Notes under the pieces: model-generated
Database searches by the model: none
What the model saw: the letters and a program-made list of their open reading frames with translations, nothing else
What the model was told of the DNA's origin: nothing
Program-made: the position numbers and the translations under genes
Assembly: GCA_027318915.1 (NCBI GenBank)
Contig: DAHVOH010000032.1
Span: 1-35,415 of the forward strand
Source: Clostridiales bacterium
Lineage (GTDB): Bacteria; Bacillota_E; Sulfobacillia; Sulfobacillales; JAIMBI01
Length of the DNA stretch: 35,415 nt
Reading direction: 5' to 3'
Part shown: positions 25,700 to 34,222 of the stretch, one piece after another
How positions within the stretch are numbered: the stretch's first letter is position 1
How the letters are laid out: the number at the start of each line of letters is the position of its first letter

Positions 25700-28306
25700 A
25701 TGACCGCACAGGAGATTCGCCGGCAGTTTGTGACATTTTTCTCGGAGCGCGGGCATCGCGCGGTTCCCAGTTCGCCGCTGGTGCCCGCCGATGACCCCAC
25801 CTTGCTGTTCACCAATGCGGGAATGAACCAGTTCAAGGATGTGTTTCTGGGGCAGGATACCCGCTCCTATCGCCGCGCGGTGACGGTGCAGAAGTGCGTG
25901 CGCGCCGGCGGCAAGCACAACGATCTGGAGATGGTGGGGAAAACGGCGCGCCACCAGACGTTCTTCGAGATGCTGGGCAACTTCTCCTTTGGCGACTACT
26001 TCAAGCGGGAAGCCATCGGCTATGCCTGGGAGTTTCTGACCGGCCAGGTGGGGCTGTCGCCCGACGAGTTATGGGTGAGCGTGTACCGCGACGATGACGA
26101 GGCGGCGGCGCTGTGGCAGGAGGTGGCGCATGTAGCGCCCGACCGAATCGTGCGCCTCGGTGAAGCCGAGAACTTTTGGTCGATGGGTGATACCGGACCC
26201 TGCGGCCCTTGCAGCGAAATCTACATCGATCGGGGCGTGCAGTGGGCCTGTGGTCCCGACTGCGGCATCGGCCGCTGTGAGTGTGACCGCTTTGAAGAAT
26301 TGTGGAACTTGGTTTTCATGCAGTATGATCGCGGGGCCGACGGTGTGCTCACGCCGCTGCCGCGTCCCAGCATCGACACCGGGATGGGGCTCGAACGCTT
26401 GAGCGCCGTCCTGCAGGGCGTGCGGTCCAATTTCGACACCGACCTTCTGCGGCCGCTGGTGACGGCGACGGAGGAGATGACGGCGGTCGCGTACGACCCC
26501 GGGCCGGAAGGGCTGCCCTTTCGGGTGATTGCCGACCATGTGCGCGCCGTCGTGATGCTGTTGGTCGACGGGGTGCAATTCTCAAACCTGGGGCGCGGCT
26601 ATGTGCTGCGGCGCATTCTGCGCCGGGCGGTTCGTTACGGTCGCCTGCTGGGCGTCGAGACGCCGTTCTTGCATCGGCTGGTTCCCACGGTGGGCGCCAT
26701 CATGGGTGAAGCGTACCCCGAGGTGCTCCTGGGGCAGGCAACCGTGGCCGCTCAGATCCGACGGGAGGAGGAGCGTTTCCATCAGACCTTGGGCGCCGGG
26801 CTGCGTCTGCTGGAAGAGATGCTGACGGCGGTGCCGGATGGGACATTGCCGGGGGAACAGGCCTTCCTGCTGTATGACACGTACGGATTCCCGCTGGACC
26901 TGACCATCGATGCCGCCGGGGAGCATGGCGTGACGGTGGATACGGAGGGATTCGCGCGGGCCATGGAGCGCCAGCGGGCGCAGAGCCGAAGCCGGGTGGA
27001 GCGACGGGAGTGGCCGGACCGGCCCGCGAGTCGCTTTGTGGGCTACGAGATCCTGGAGGAGTCAGCGGCGTTGGAGATGTTCACGGCCGACGGCGGGCCC
27101 ACGGACCTAGCGGGAGAAGGCGAGTCGGTCATCGTCTACCTGCCCGTCACCCCGTTCTATCCCGAAGGCGGCGGACAAGTCGGCGACCAGGGAACCATTG
27201 TCACGGAAACGGGCGTGCTCGGGATTTCCGACACCAAAAAGGTCAATGGCGCCATCTGGCATGTGGGAGTGGTTCGTTCCGGTGAGATTTACCAGGGACA
27301 GCTGGGTCGGGCGCAGGTGGACGAGCGCAAGCGGGCGGACGCCATGCGCAACCATACCGGAACGCACCTGCTTCATGCCGCGTTGCGGTTGGTCTTGGGT
27401 CCGGGCGCGCGGCAGACGGGCTCCTTGGTGGCCCCGGACCGTCTCCGCTTCGACTTCAGTCATCCGGAGCCTTTGAGTGCGGACCAGTTGCGCACCGTGG
27501 AGGACTGGGTCAACCGGTGGATTCTCGAGGATCTGCCCGTGCAAACGCGGGAAGGCAGTCTGGCCGAGGCCCAAGCGGCCGGCGCCCTGGCATTTTTCGG
27601 GGAGAAATACGGCGAGCGGGTCCGCATGGTGGAAGTGCCCGGGGCTTCGCTGGAACTGTGTGGGGGGACACACTGCCGGCGGACGGGTCAGATTGGCTCG
27701 CTGCGCATCGTGGGCGAGACGGGCATCGGCAGTGGCATTCGCCGGGTGGAGGCCGTAACCGGATGGGGTGCGCTGGCCTGGGCCCGTCGCGACTCTGAAT
27801 GGCTCCAGCAAGCGGCCGCCGTTCTGGGCGTGCGGCCGGAGCATGCGGCGGCCCGGGCCCGGGCCCTGCAGGACTTGGTGGCGCGATTGGAAGAGCAAAC
27901 GGCGGCGGAACGGCGCGGGCGACTACGGGCGGTGGCGACGGCGCTGGCCGACGAGGCCGCTACGACCGGCGCCTGGACGGTGATCGTGGCCCGGGTCGCC
28001 GAAGCCACACCGGAGATGTTGCGGGAATTGACGGACCTGCTCCGCGAGAAGGTGGACGTGGCCGTGTTGGGAGCCGAGAGCGAAGGGCGCGCACACCTGG
28101 CCGTGTGGGTCGGAACTCGGGCGCAGGCGACGGGTCTGCGAGCCGGTTCGTTGGCCAAGCGTCTGGCGCCTCTGGTGGGCGGCGGGGGCGGAGGTCGCGC
28201 GGACCTGGCACAGGCTGGCGGCCGCGACCCGGCGGGATTGTCGACGGCGCTGGAGGAGGCACGGCGGGCCATCGGCGCCCAGGCGCTGCAGGACATCCGT
28301 TCCTAG
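25700..28306 (+). CDS. alaS: Alanyl-tRNA synthetase
   Basis: Charges tRNA-Ala and edits Ser- and Gly-tRNA-Ala; 868 aa, full length. The class II core begins TAQEIRRQFVTFFSERGH and includes LLFTNAGMNQFKDVFLG and KHNDLEMVGKTARHQTFFEMLGNFSFGDYF (motif 2 region). Editing-domain zinc ligands are visible in NHTGTHLLHAALR and CGGTHC. The C-terminal DHHA1-like domain ends with a glycine-rich GGGGGGRADLAQAGG. ATG 25700 is the family start. The frame stays open far upstream, but that part overlaps the permease gene and is not coding. It has its own promoter and leader. Confidence 0.97.
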   Translation: MTAQEIRRQFVTFFSERGHRAVPSSPLVPADDPTLLFTNAGMNQFKDVFLGQDTRSYRRAVTVQKCVRAGGKHNDLEMVGKTARHQTFFEMLGNFSFGDYFKREAIGYAWEFLTGQVGLSPDELWVSVYRDDDEAAALWQEVAHVAPDRIVRLGEAENFWSMGDTGPCGPCSEIYIDRGVQWACGPDCGIGRCECDRFEELWNLVFMQYDRGADGVLTPLPRPSIDTGMGLERLSAVLQGVRSNFDTDLLRPLVTATEEMTAVAYDPGPEGLPFRVIADHVRAVVMLLVDGVQFSNLGRGYVLRRILRRAVRYGRLLGVETPFLHRLVPTVGAIMGEAYPEVLLGQATVAAQIRREEERFHQTLGAGLRLLEEMLTAVPDGTLPGEQAFLLYDTYGFPLDLTIDAAGEHGVTVDTEGFARAMERQRAQSRSRVERREWPDRPASRFVGYEILEESAALEMFTADGGPTDLAGEGESVIVYLPVTPFYPEGGGQVGDQGTIVTETGVLGISDTKKVNGAIWHVGVVRSGEIYQGQLGRAQVDERKRADAMRNHTGTHLLHAALRLVLGPGARQTGSLVAPDRLRFDFSHPEPLSADQLRTVEDWVNRWILEDLPVQTREGSLAEAQAAGALAFFGEKYGERVRMVEVPGASLELCGGTHCRRTGQIGSLRIVGETGIGSGIRRVEAVTGWGALAWARRDSEWLQQAAAVLGVRPEHAAARARALQDLVARLEEQTAAERRGRLRAVATALADEAATTGAWTVIVARVAEATPEMLRELTDLLREKVDVAVLGAESEGRAHLAVWVGTRAQATGLRAGSLAKRLAPLVGGGGGGRADLAQAGGRDPAGLSTALEEARRAIGAQALQDIRS

Positions 28307-28339
28307 GTCCCGAATTGAATGCCCGGAGGAGGACGGCCC

Positions 28340-28612
28340 ATGGGGGAGATGGACGAGACCCGACGCCTGCCTGGACGTGGTGAGGCAGCCAACGAAGCCG
28401 ACGCCATCTTGCAGGCGGTATACCAGGCGTTGAAGGATCGGGGATACAACCCGATCAGTCAGCTGGCCGGATACCTGTTGTCGGGCGATCCTGCTTTCAT
28501 CACCAGCCATCAGGAGGCGCGCAGCCTCATCCGCCGGGTGGAGCGGGATGAGTTGGTGGAAGAATTGTTGCGGCAGTTTGTTCAGCGTTTGGAAGGGCAG
28601 CCGCTCGCGTGA
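28340..28612 (+). CDS. ireB: IreB family regulator (YrzL, UPF0297)
   Basis: A 90-aa protein. The MDETRRL start and the block GYNPISQLAGYLLSGDPAFI...SLIRRVERDELVEEL are the family hallmarks. In Enterococcus, IreB is phosphorylated by the PASTA kinase IreK and restrains cephalosporin resistance; its Thr in the MDET motif is the known phosphosite, and a Thr is present here. GGAGGAGG sits before ATG 28340. Its stop overlaps the yqgF GTG start. The alaS-yrzL-yqgF-yrzB order is conserved in Bacillota. Confidence 0.93.
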   Translation: MGEMDETRRLPGRGEAANEADAILQAVYQALKDRGYNPISQLAGYLLSGDPAFITSHQEARSLIRRVERDELVEELLRQFVQRLEGQPLA

Positions 28613-29358
28613 GGGGAAGACGCATAATGGCCCTGGACGTCGGGGAAAAGAGGGTGGGCGTTGCCGTCACCGACGAAACCGGAACGATCGCCATGCCCCG
28701 GGCGCCCATCGTCCGCACCCGGCTCGCGGACGACATCGACCGCATCCGCGTCCTGGGCGAGGAGTTCGGAATCGCCCGGATTGTGGTAGGCTGGCCGGTG
28801 GGTCTCAATGGGCTGGCCGGCCCGCAGGCGCAGAAAGTGGAGCGGTTCGTCGGGATTCTTCGCGACCGTCTGCCCTGGCCGGTGGACCTGGAAGATGAGC
28901 GGCTCAGCACCCGTGAGGCCGAGCGGTTGCTGATTGCCGGAGATGTTAGCCGCCGTGGGCGCCGGACGTTGGTGGACGGTGTGGCGGCTGCCGTCATCTT
29001 GCGTCGATACTTGGACCGCCGAGAAGCGGACCGGAAATGGAGCGACCGCATGAGCGACAAGGACCGGATCGAGGGCCTGAACGCCGACGAGGACGAGGTC
29101 ATCACCCTGACCGACGAAGATGGCGAGGACCACGACTTTGTGGTGGTGGATGTGATCGAGGTCAGCGAAAAAGAGTACGCCATCCTGCTGCCCTACGAGG
29201 CGGCCGATGAGGAGGAGGCGGAGGCGGTCATCCTCCGGGTGGAGAAGACGGCGGAGGGTGAGGACCAGTTGGTGGAGATTGAGGACGAGGCGGAGTGGCA
29301 GGCGGTGGTGGATGCCTACGAAGCCGTTTTGGACTCTGAGGATGACGACGAAGAGTAA
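28609..29358 (+). CDS. YqgF (RuvX) fused to YrzB (DUF1292)
   Basis: One continuous 249-aa frame combines two normally separate neighbours. Residues 1-140 are YqgF, the Holliday-junction-resolvase-like nuclease for pre-16S rRNA 5' maturation: RIMALDVGEKRVGVAVTD with Asp10, the GWPVGLNG loop, DLEDERLST and LVDGVAAAVIL. Residues about 150-249 are the acidic DUF1292/UPF0473 domain (EVITLTDEDGEDHDF ... YAILLPY). GTG 28609 is preferred because the first beta strand needs RIMALD; it overlaps the ireB stop. ATG 29050, behind GGAAATGGAG, could also start a free YrzB. No stop codon separates the parts. Confidence 0.88.
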   Translation: MRGRRIMALDVGEKRVGVAVTDETGTIAMPRAPIVRTRLADDIDRIRVLGEEFGIARIVVGWPVGLNGLAGPQAQKVERFVGILRDRLPWPVDLEDERLSTREAERLLIAGDVSRRGRRTLVDGVAAAVILRRYLDRREADRKWSDRMSDKDRIEGLNADEDEVITLTDEDGEDHDFVVVDVIEVSEKEYAILLPYEAADEEEAEAVILRVEKTAEGEDQLVEIEDEAEWQAVVDAYEAVLDSEDDDEE

Positions 29359-29439
29359 GCCGTCCCCCGCCGACGTCGCGATGTTCCCCTTCGGCGGAGG
29401 GCCGGCGCGCTGCCGCGGGACCCGAAGGGGCCGGATGGC

Positions 29440-30486
29440 TTGACGGCCCGACCGGTGCCGTCGACGCGGTTTCGGTTTCGGCCCCGTTGGTGGCATGGCG
29501 TGTTGGCGGGGGCGCTGGCTCTCTTGGGGTTGGGCTGGGGTCTCTGGCAGCAGGCCCAGGGGCCGGTGAAACCCGGCGACCGGGCGCTGGTGGTGGTGAC
29601 GGTGCCGGCAGGCGCCAGCGCTCGCCAAGTGGCGGCACTGCTCCAGCAGCGGGGGGTCGTTCGCAGTGCCTGGGCGTTTCTTTGGCTCGCGGAGCAGCAG
29701 GGGATCGCGTCACGGCTGAAAGCCGGGCCGTATCAGCTGTCGCCGGGGTGGGATTTGAAACGGGTCGTGCGGCATTTGGCGGACGGGGACTTGTTGCTTT
29801 ACCGGGTCACCATTCCCGAAGGGCTGACCGTCATGCAGGCGGTGGGTCGGTTGGTGCACGCGCATCTCGGCAGCCGGCGCCAGTTTCTGGCCGTCATTCG
29901 TCATGGGCTCCCGGGACTCTCCCCACCGGCCGGAGTGCGAGACCCCATGGAAGGCTTCCTGTTTCCGGACACCTATCTGATTCCGGCCGGAACGCCACCC
30001 GCTCAGGTTATCCGGCTCATGTGGCAGGATTTTCAACGCCGCACGGCTCCGCTTATCAAAGAGCTGCCGGCCGACGAGTCGGTGTGGCAGTGGGTGACCC
30101 TGGCGTCCATTGTTCAGGCGGAGGATGCCAAGCCGGCTGACGCCCCGTTGATTGCGGCGGTGTTCGTGAACCGCCTGCAGCAGGGGATGCCGCTGCAATC
30201 CGACGCGACCGTCCGTTACGCGCTCGATCGTCCGGTGGACGGCCGACTGACCCTGGCGGACCTGGGCGTGGCCTCACCCTACAATACCTATCAGCACCTG
30301 GGTTTGCCTCCGGGACCGATCGACTGTCCCGGACTGATGGCGTTGGAGGCGGCGTTGCATCCGGCCCATGTTCCCTATCTGTACTTTGTGGGCACACCCA
30401 CCGGAGGTGACCTGTTCGCGACCACCTATGCCCAGCACTTGGCCAATGTGGCGAAGGTCCAGGCCATGGCCTCCAGCCAGCCGTAG
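29440..30486 (+). CDS. mltG: Endolytic transglycosylase MltG
   Basis: Cuts nascent glycan strands at the outer face of the membrane and so sets their length; 348 aa. One membrane helix (about 19-38) follows a basic N-terminus. A LysM-like module then contains AGASARQVAALLQQRGVV, and the YceG catalytic domain has EGLTVMQAV, EGFLFPDTY, and SIVQAED with the conserved catalytic Glu (E. coli E218 equivalent). VFVNRLQQGMPLQSD and SPYNTYQHLGLPPGPI close the motif set. TTG 29440 with AAGGGG upstream is the best start; GTG 29455 is possible. It ends the conserved alaS-mltG string. Confidence 0.94.
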   Translation: MTARPVPSTRFRFRPRWWHGVLAGALALLGLGWGLWQQAQGPVKPGDRALVVVTVPAGASARQVAALLQQRGVVRSAWAFLWLAEQQGIASRLKAGPYQLSPGWDLKRVVRHLADGDLLLYRVTIPEGLTVMQAVGRLVHAHLGSRRQFLAVIRHGLPGLSPPAGVRDPMEGFLFPDTYLIPAGTPPAQVIRLMWQDFQRRTAPLIKELPADESVWQWVTLASIVQAEDAKPADAPLIAAVFVNRLQQGMPLQSDATVRYALDRPVDGRLTLADLGVASPYNTYQHLGLPPGPIDCPGLMALEAALHPAHVPYLYFVGTPTGGDLFATTYAQHLANVAKVQAMASSQP

Positions 30487-30515
30487 CCGGTGAGCCAGGG
30501 GAAAGACGAGGCCCG

Positions 30516-30716
30516 ATGCTGTACGTCACCGTGATGGTTGTCGGCTTGGCGTTTGCCCTGGCGGCTTTCATCCTGCGCAACGCCGAGTGGCGCGTGGCGC
30601 GCGTGCTGTGGTGGCTGGTGCTGGCCCTGACGGTCGCCACCGCGCTTCTGGTGTATGGGTTAGCGACGGATCCTGCCCTGTATCGGGCTTTCTTTGACGC
30701 TGGGCGATGGCTTTAG
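30516..30716 (+). CDS. Small two-helix membrane protein, unknown
   Basis: Encodes 66 aa with two hydrophobic helices (about 3-20 and 31-49) linked by a short polar turn RNAEWRVAR. The family is not recognised. ATG 30516 lies 30 bases after mltG with a weak GACGAGG site. High GC3 supports it as real, and it is likely in the mltG transcript. Confidence 0.6.
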   Translation: MLYVTVMVVGLAFALAAFILRNAEWRVARVLWWLVLALTVATALLVYGLATDPALYRAFFDAGRWL

Positions 30717-30886
30717 AGGCGGCCGGAGCGGGCTGTGGGTGGCCGAGTCTGGACCACCCGGAGCCGCCGTGCGCACGGCGGTCGCCGCGATGGTGGCGCC
30801 CGGGCCGGACCCGCTGAACCGTCCCGCGCCGGTGGTCGGCGGTGCCGGCGGCCAGCGCGACGGGTGAGGGTAGGGGGCAGTGCCGC

Positions 30887-31714
30887 ATGTGGGAGTATCG
30901 CCGTATCCTGAGTTTGCCGCCCGGGCAATGGGGGCTCTGGGCCGGCGTGGCGGCGCTGTTGCCGTACGTTGGCGTGTTGTGGTGGGTGCGCGCCCGGTTC
31001 GACCATCCCGGCGTCTGGCTGGCCGCCGCGGCGTTTTGGTTGGCGTTCGTCGCCATCCGGATGGTAGCGGCCGCGTGGTACACGGGGACCTCGCGCTGGC
31101 ACGGAGGATGGGTTGTCTGGTTGGCGGGGGCCGATCTGCTGCAGGTCAATCCGTGGCGTGCGCTCTGGATCGGGGTGTGGGACTGGCCGACCGGCATCTT
31201 ACTGGGCTGGGCCGCCTCCGTCAGCGGACTGTTTGGGACGCCGCCGGGCGGGTGGTGGTGGATGGTCGCGCTGGGGGTTCCGGCCGCCCAGGCGGTGCTG
31301 TTGGCCGGCACCGCTTGGCTCTATACCTGGTTCATCGTCTCCATGAGCCAACCGCTGCAGGTCAAGTCGGAGTCGGAGGAGGACGGCCGGACGGTGTTGG
31401 TGGAGATGCCGCCCAGCCGTGTGCGGACGGTCTTCGGCACGCTGACCTATGCATGGGTGACCATCGGATCGCTGTCGGTCATCCTGCTGTTGATGCTGGG
31501 TCTGGCCGTCCTAGCCCACGAAGTTCCCGCCGGCTATTTCGGCCTGGGCGTGGCGCTGTTCGTGGGCTTCGCCATGGCCGTGGTGGGGTTTCCAGTGGCG
31601 GTGATCTTTGGCCTGTGGCTTCAGCTTTTGGCCTGGCTGTACCGACGTCTTGCCGCATGGTCCTGGAGTCGGATCAGATGGCGGGAAGAACGCCGCGAGG
31701 TGCCGGTCTCATGA
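30887..31714 (+). CDS. Integral membrane protein, unknown
   Basis: A 275-aa protein with about six membrane helices and many Trp residues. The middle contains a hydrophilic loop (QVKSESEEDGRTVLVEMPPSR) between helices four and five, probably cytosolic. The C-terminus is strongly basic (RIRWREERREV). I do not recognise the family; it does not resemble a known transporter motif. ATG 30887 has TAGGGGG about 9 bases ahead; a longer frame from 30842 has no such site. Its stop overlaps the glycosylase start as ATGA, so the two are co-translated. Confidence 0.75.
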   Translation: MWEYRRILSLPPGQWGLWAGVAALLPYVGVLWWVRARFDHPGVWLAAAAFWLAFVAIRMVAAAWYTGTSRWHGGWVVWLAGADLLQVNPWRALWIGVWDWPTGILLGWAASVSGLFGTPPGGWWWMVALGVPAAQAVLLAGTAWLYTWFIVSMSQPLQVKSESEEDGRTVLVEMPPSRVRTVFGTLTYAWVTIGSLSVILLLMLGLAVLAHEVPAGYFGLGVALFVGFAMAVVGFPVAVIFGLWLQLLAWLYRRLAAWSWSRIRWREERREVPVS

Positions 31715-32481
31715 CGCGGATCAAATATTGGGCGGTGGTGGAGCCGTCGCGTCTGGCTCAGATCCACGACGGCGTGGTGAACTGGTTCCAAGAGGAGGGC
31801 CGCGATCTGCCCTGGCGGCACACGCGGGATCCCTACGCCATCTTGGTGTCCGAGATTCTGCTCCATCAGACGACGGTGGCGACGGTGCTGCCGGTCTATC
31901 GCCGCTTTTTGGAAGCCTTTCCGACCGTGGAGGCGCTGGCCGCCGCACCGCTGGAGAGCGTGAAAGCCATCACGGACCCGCTGGGCTACAAGGTCCGGGG
32001 CGCGTGGCTGAAACGCATCGCCGCCTCGGTGCTCAGCGAGTTTGCCGGACAGGTGCCGGACACGCTGGAGGCATTGATGGCGCTGCCGGGCGTGGGGCGC
32101 TACACGGCCGGCGCGGTGCTGACCTTTGCGCATCAGAAACCCGCCGGCATTCTGGACACCAACGTGGGTCGCGTGTTGTCGCGTCTGTTTGCGATCCCCG
32201 CCAAGCCGGCCGGTGCCGAGCGATGGCACCGGCTTTGGGCTCTGGCCGAGGCGGTGGTGCCCGCCGACCGGGCATGGGCGTTCAATCAGGGTCTGATGGA
32301 GTTGGGCGCGTTGGTGTGCCGGGCGCGAAAACCGCTCTGTCTCACGTGTCCGCTGTTTGCGGTATGCCCGTCCCGAGGCACCGGTGCGGGCCTGGCTGCC
32401 GAGGGCGAGCCCGTCGCCGTGCAGTTTTGGGAACGGCCCCGCCCGTCGCGCCGCAAAAGCCCGGAGGAGGCCACCGGTTGA
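31711..32481 (+). CDS. MutY-like HhH-GPD DNA glycosylase with 4Fe-4S cluster
   Basis: A base-excision repair enzyme of 256 aa. DLPWRHTRDPY is MutY-like, and SEILLHQTT contains Glu48 at the MutY catalytic position, but with HQTT in place of QQTQ. The helix-hairpin-helix is LPGVGRYTAGAV (125-136), the catalytic Asp is Asp149 in LDTN (MutY usually has LDGN), and the cluster ligands Cys203, Cys210, Cys213 and Cys219 show the canonical C-x6-C-x2-C-x5-C spacing. The C-terminal NUDIX-like domain that recognises 8-oxoG in true MutY (about 350 aa) is absent. It may be a truncated-type MutY or a MIG-like thymine/uracil glycosylase. Confidence 0.88.
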   Translation: MTRIKYWAVVEPSRLAQIHDGVVNWFQEEGRDLPWRHTRDPYAILVSEILLHQTTVATVLPVYRRFLEAFPTVEALAAAPLESVKAITDPLGYKVRGAWLKRIAASVLSEFAGQVPDTLEALMALPGVGRYTAGAVLTFAHQKPAGILDTNVGRVLSRLFAIPAKPAGAERWHRLWALAEAVVPADRAWAFNQGLMELGALVCRARKPLCLTCPLFAVCPSRGTGAGLAAEGEPVAVQFWERPRPSRRKSPEEATG

Positions 32482-34156
32482 CCGGTCGGGCTCCCCGGGT
32501 CGCCCGTCGCGCGGGTGTGAGGTATTTCAGGCGGGGGGCGTCTGGGTGATGGCGGCTTGCGGTCACGGTTCCGCCGACGAAGAGCGTGGCGGGTCGGGGC
32601 GGCCGAGCCTCGGCCGTGGCCGGTCGGGAGCGCGCCGGGAGTGGGTCCGCACGCCGCAGGTGCCGCGCGCCCACGAGCCGAGGACGCCCAGGATGGAGGG
32701 GGCCCGGGCTCACGGGCGCGCCTTCTTGCTGTTCGGCTTGGCGTCTTGGGCGGATGCGGTCGTCCAAAGCCAGGACGAACAGGCCCGGGCCCCGGTCCGC
32801 CGGGGCGCGGCCGGCCGTGCGGGGTTTGGCGCGAGGAGGGCGTGCGGGTCGCGATGATGCCGGCCGGTCAGGGCGGACGGGCGGGAGATCTGTGGGCGCA
32901 TACACCGTCCGGGCAAGACGGCACGGCGGATCGCGGCGTGAACGGGCTCATTTTACCCCGCCGCAGAGACGGCCACCGCGAGCAAGCGGCCGTTGCTGCT
33001 CGCAACAAGGCGCCCTGCCGGCCGGTCCCGAACAGTGGACGCCCTGCGCGACCGCCGCGCTCCACCCCACCTTGGTCCACTCAGGCACAGGTATAGGGCG
33101 CCGATGACGGTCCAAAGGAGCCCCGTGTGCGGATTGATGAGGTTGACGCGGATGGCTCGCCGATCAGTGCGGCGCACATCGGCGGTCGCGGGCGCCGGCC
33201 GCGAAGCCCGCACCTCTCGGACCATGTCCCGGACCACGTACCCGGGCAGCGGAGCTCCCGCCACGCTGAGCCCCCGGAAGACCGCGGGTGGGAGGAGCCT
33301 CACCCCCTCGAGGCTCACCCCAACGATAGAGGCGTCGGTGACCCAAGGAGCCAGGGCGGCGACGGCAGCGGCCCGCCTGATTCAGGACGAGAGTCCGGAG
33401 CGGCCCGGCGGTGACGGCGGCGCCTATGCCCAACGCCAGAGATCCTGCCCGGTGGGGAACCATCGCGCGGTGGTGCGAGAAGGCCAACGACCCGTCGTCC
33501 CCATCGCCACGACCACGCCGCCGCCGGCCTGCGTTGGGCCGCATCCGGGGTTCCCGTGCGGTCATTCTCTCGCCAGGGGTGCTCCGACCGCTCGGGGGCT
33601 TGGCCGATCAGCCCCTCGACATCACGGAGCTCGTCCCGTTGACTTGGGCGAGGCATGGGCCGGCCGGGGGGGAGGGTGGCCCCACCGGGATGGGCCCGGC
33701 GCTTGTCGCTGCCGCTTGGGGCCGTAAATCTCCGCCGCTCCACCCCATCTATCGCATCGTGTCCTCGGCGAAACGAAAGACGAGTCCGCCGACACGACCC
33801 GTGACCGCCCTGCGCGTGTGCGTGCGAGTGTCTAATTGGGGCGAACCCAAAAGACGGCAGCTGGTCCCTCCAGACGCAAACCGCACCCGGTCGGCCCGGT
33901 CCCGCGACGGTACCGAGGGGCCCGGGCGAGGCGGTCGCTCATCGCCGTGCGGGGCGCGTATGACGGACCGGGCTGGCAGCACGGGGGCTCGCATGGTGTG
34001 TCGGACGCGCCGGCGCGCCTTCGCAATCCCGAGGGGCCCCTGAGCCGGGGTTTCCGAGCCCGCACCCGTTGTCACCGGCGCTTGGGGCACGCCTGCGCGG
34101 AGATCGGGTGCGGGCTTGACGAGCCGACGCGTGAACGGTACGCAGAAGGAAGGGAC
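32482..34156. other. Long gene-poor region before the carboxypeptidase gene
   Basis: About 1.7 kb without a confident gene. Several open frames of 120-240 codons overlap each other on both strands and give Arg/Pro/Gly-rich translations without motifs. No promoter, tRNA or repeat was recognised. A small hairpin TTGGG-GCGAA-CCCAA lies at 33836-33850. The one part with coding-like codon use is on the reverse strand at 32953-33463 (listed separately). The region may be the remains of lost genes. Confidence 0.5.
32953..33463 (-). pseudogene. Possible decayed gene with one frameshift
   Basis: On the reverse strand, the frame from ATG 33463 reads a coding-like stretch (GAAVTAGPLRTLVLNQAG). Near 33376-33388 the coding signal moves to another frame, which continues AAAVAALAPWVTDASIVGVS, then a middle region with GAPLPGYVVRDMVREVR, then a hydrophobic segment (LLWTVIGALYLCL) to a TAA at 32953. 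Third positions are strongly G/C in both pieces, as in real genes here, and no other frame in this region looks so. I do not recognise the protein. It could be a sequencing error in a live gene, or chance. Confidence 0.3.
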
Positions 34157-34207
34157 ATGACGGATCCCCCCGATCCGCGGCCCCAGGGCTCGAAGCCCGA
34201 CCAGTGA
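34157..34207 (+). CDS. Proline-rich 16-residue ORF upstream of the carboxypeptidase gene
   Basis: ATG 34157 follows a strong AAGGAAGGGAC site and encodes MTDPPDPRPQGSKPDQ, with five prolines, ending 15 bases before the next start. A perfect hairpin GGGCT-CGA-AGCCC (34186-34198) lies inside it. It could be a leader peptide whose translation affects the downstream gene, or simply part of the upstream non-coding DNA. Confidence 0.3.
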   Translation: MTDPPDPRPQGSKPDQ

Positions 34208-34222
34208 AGGAGACGACGACTG

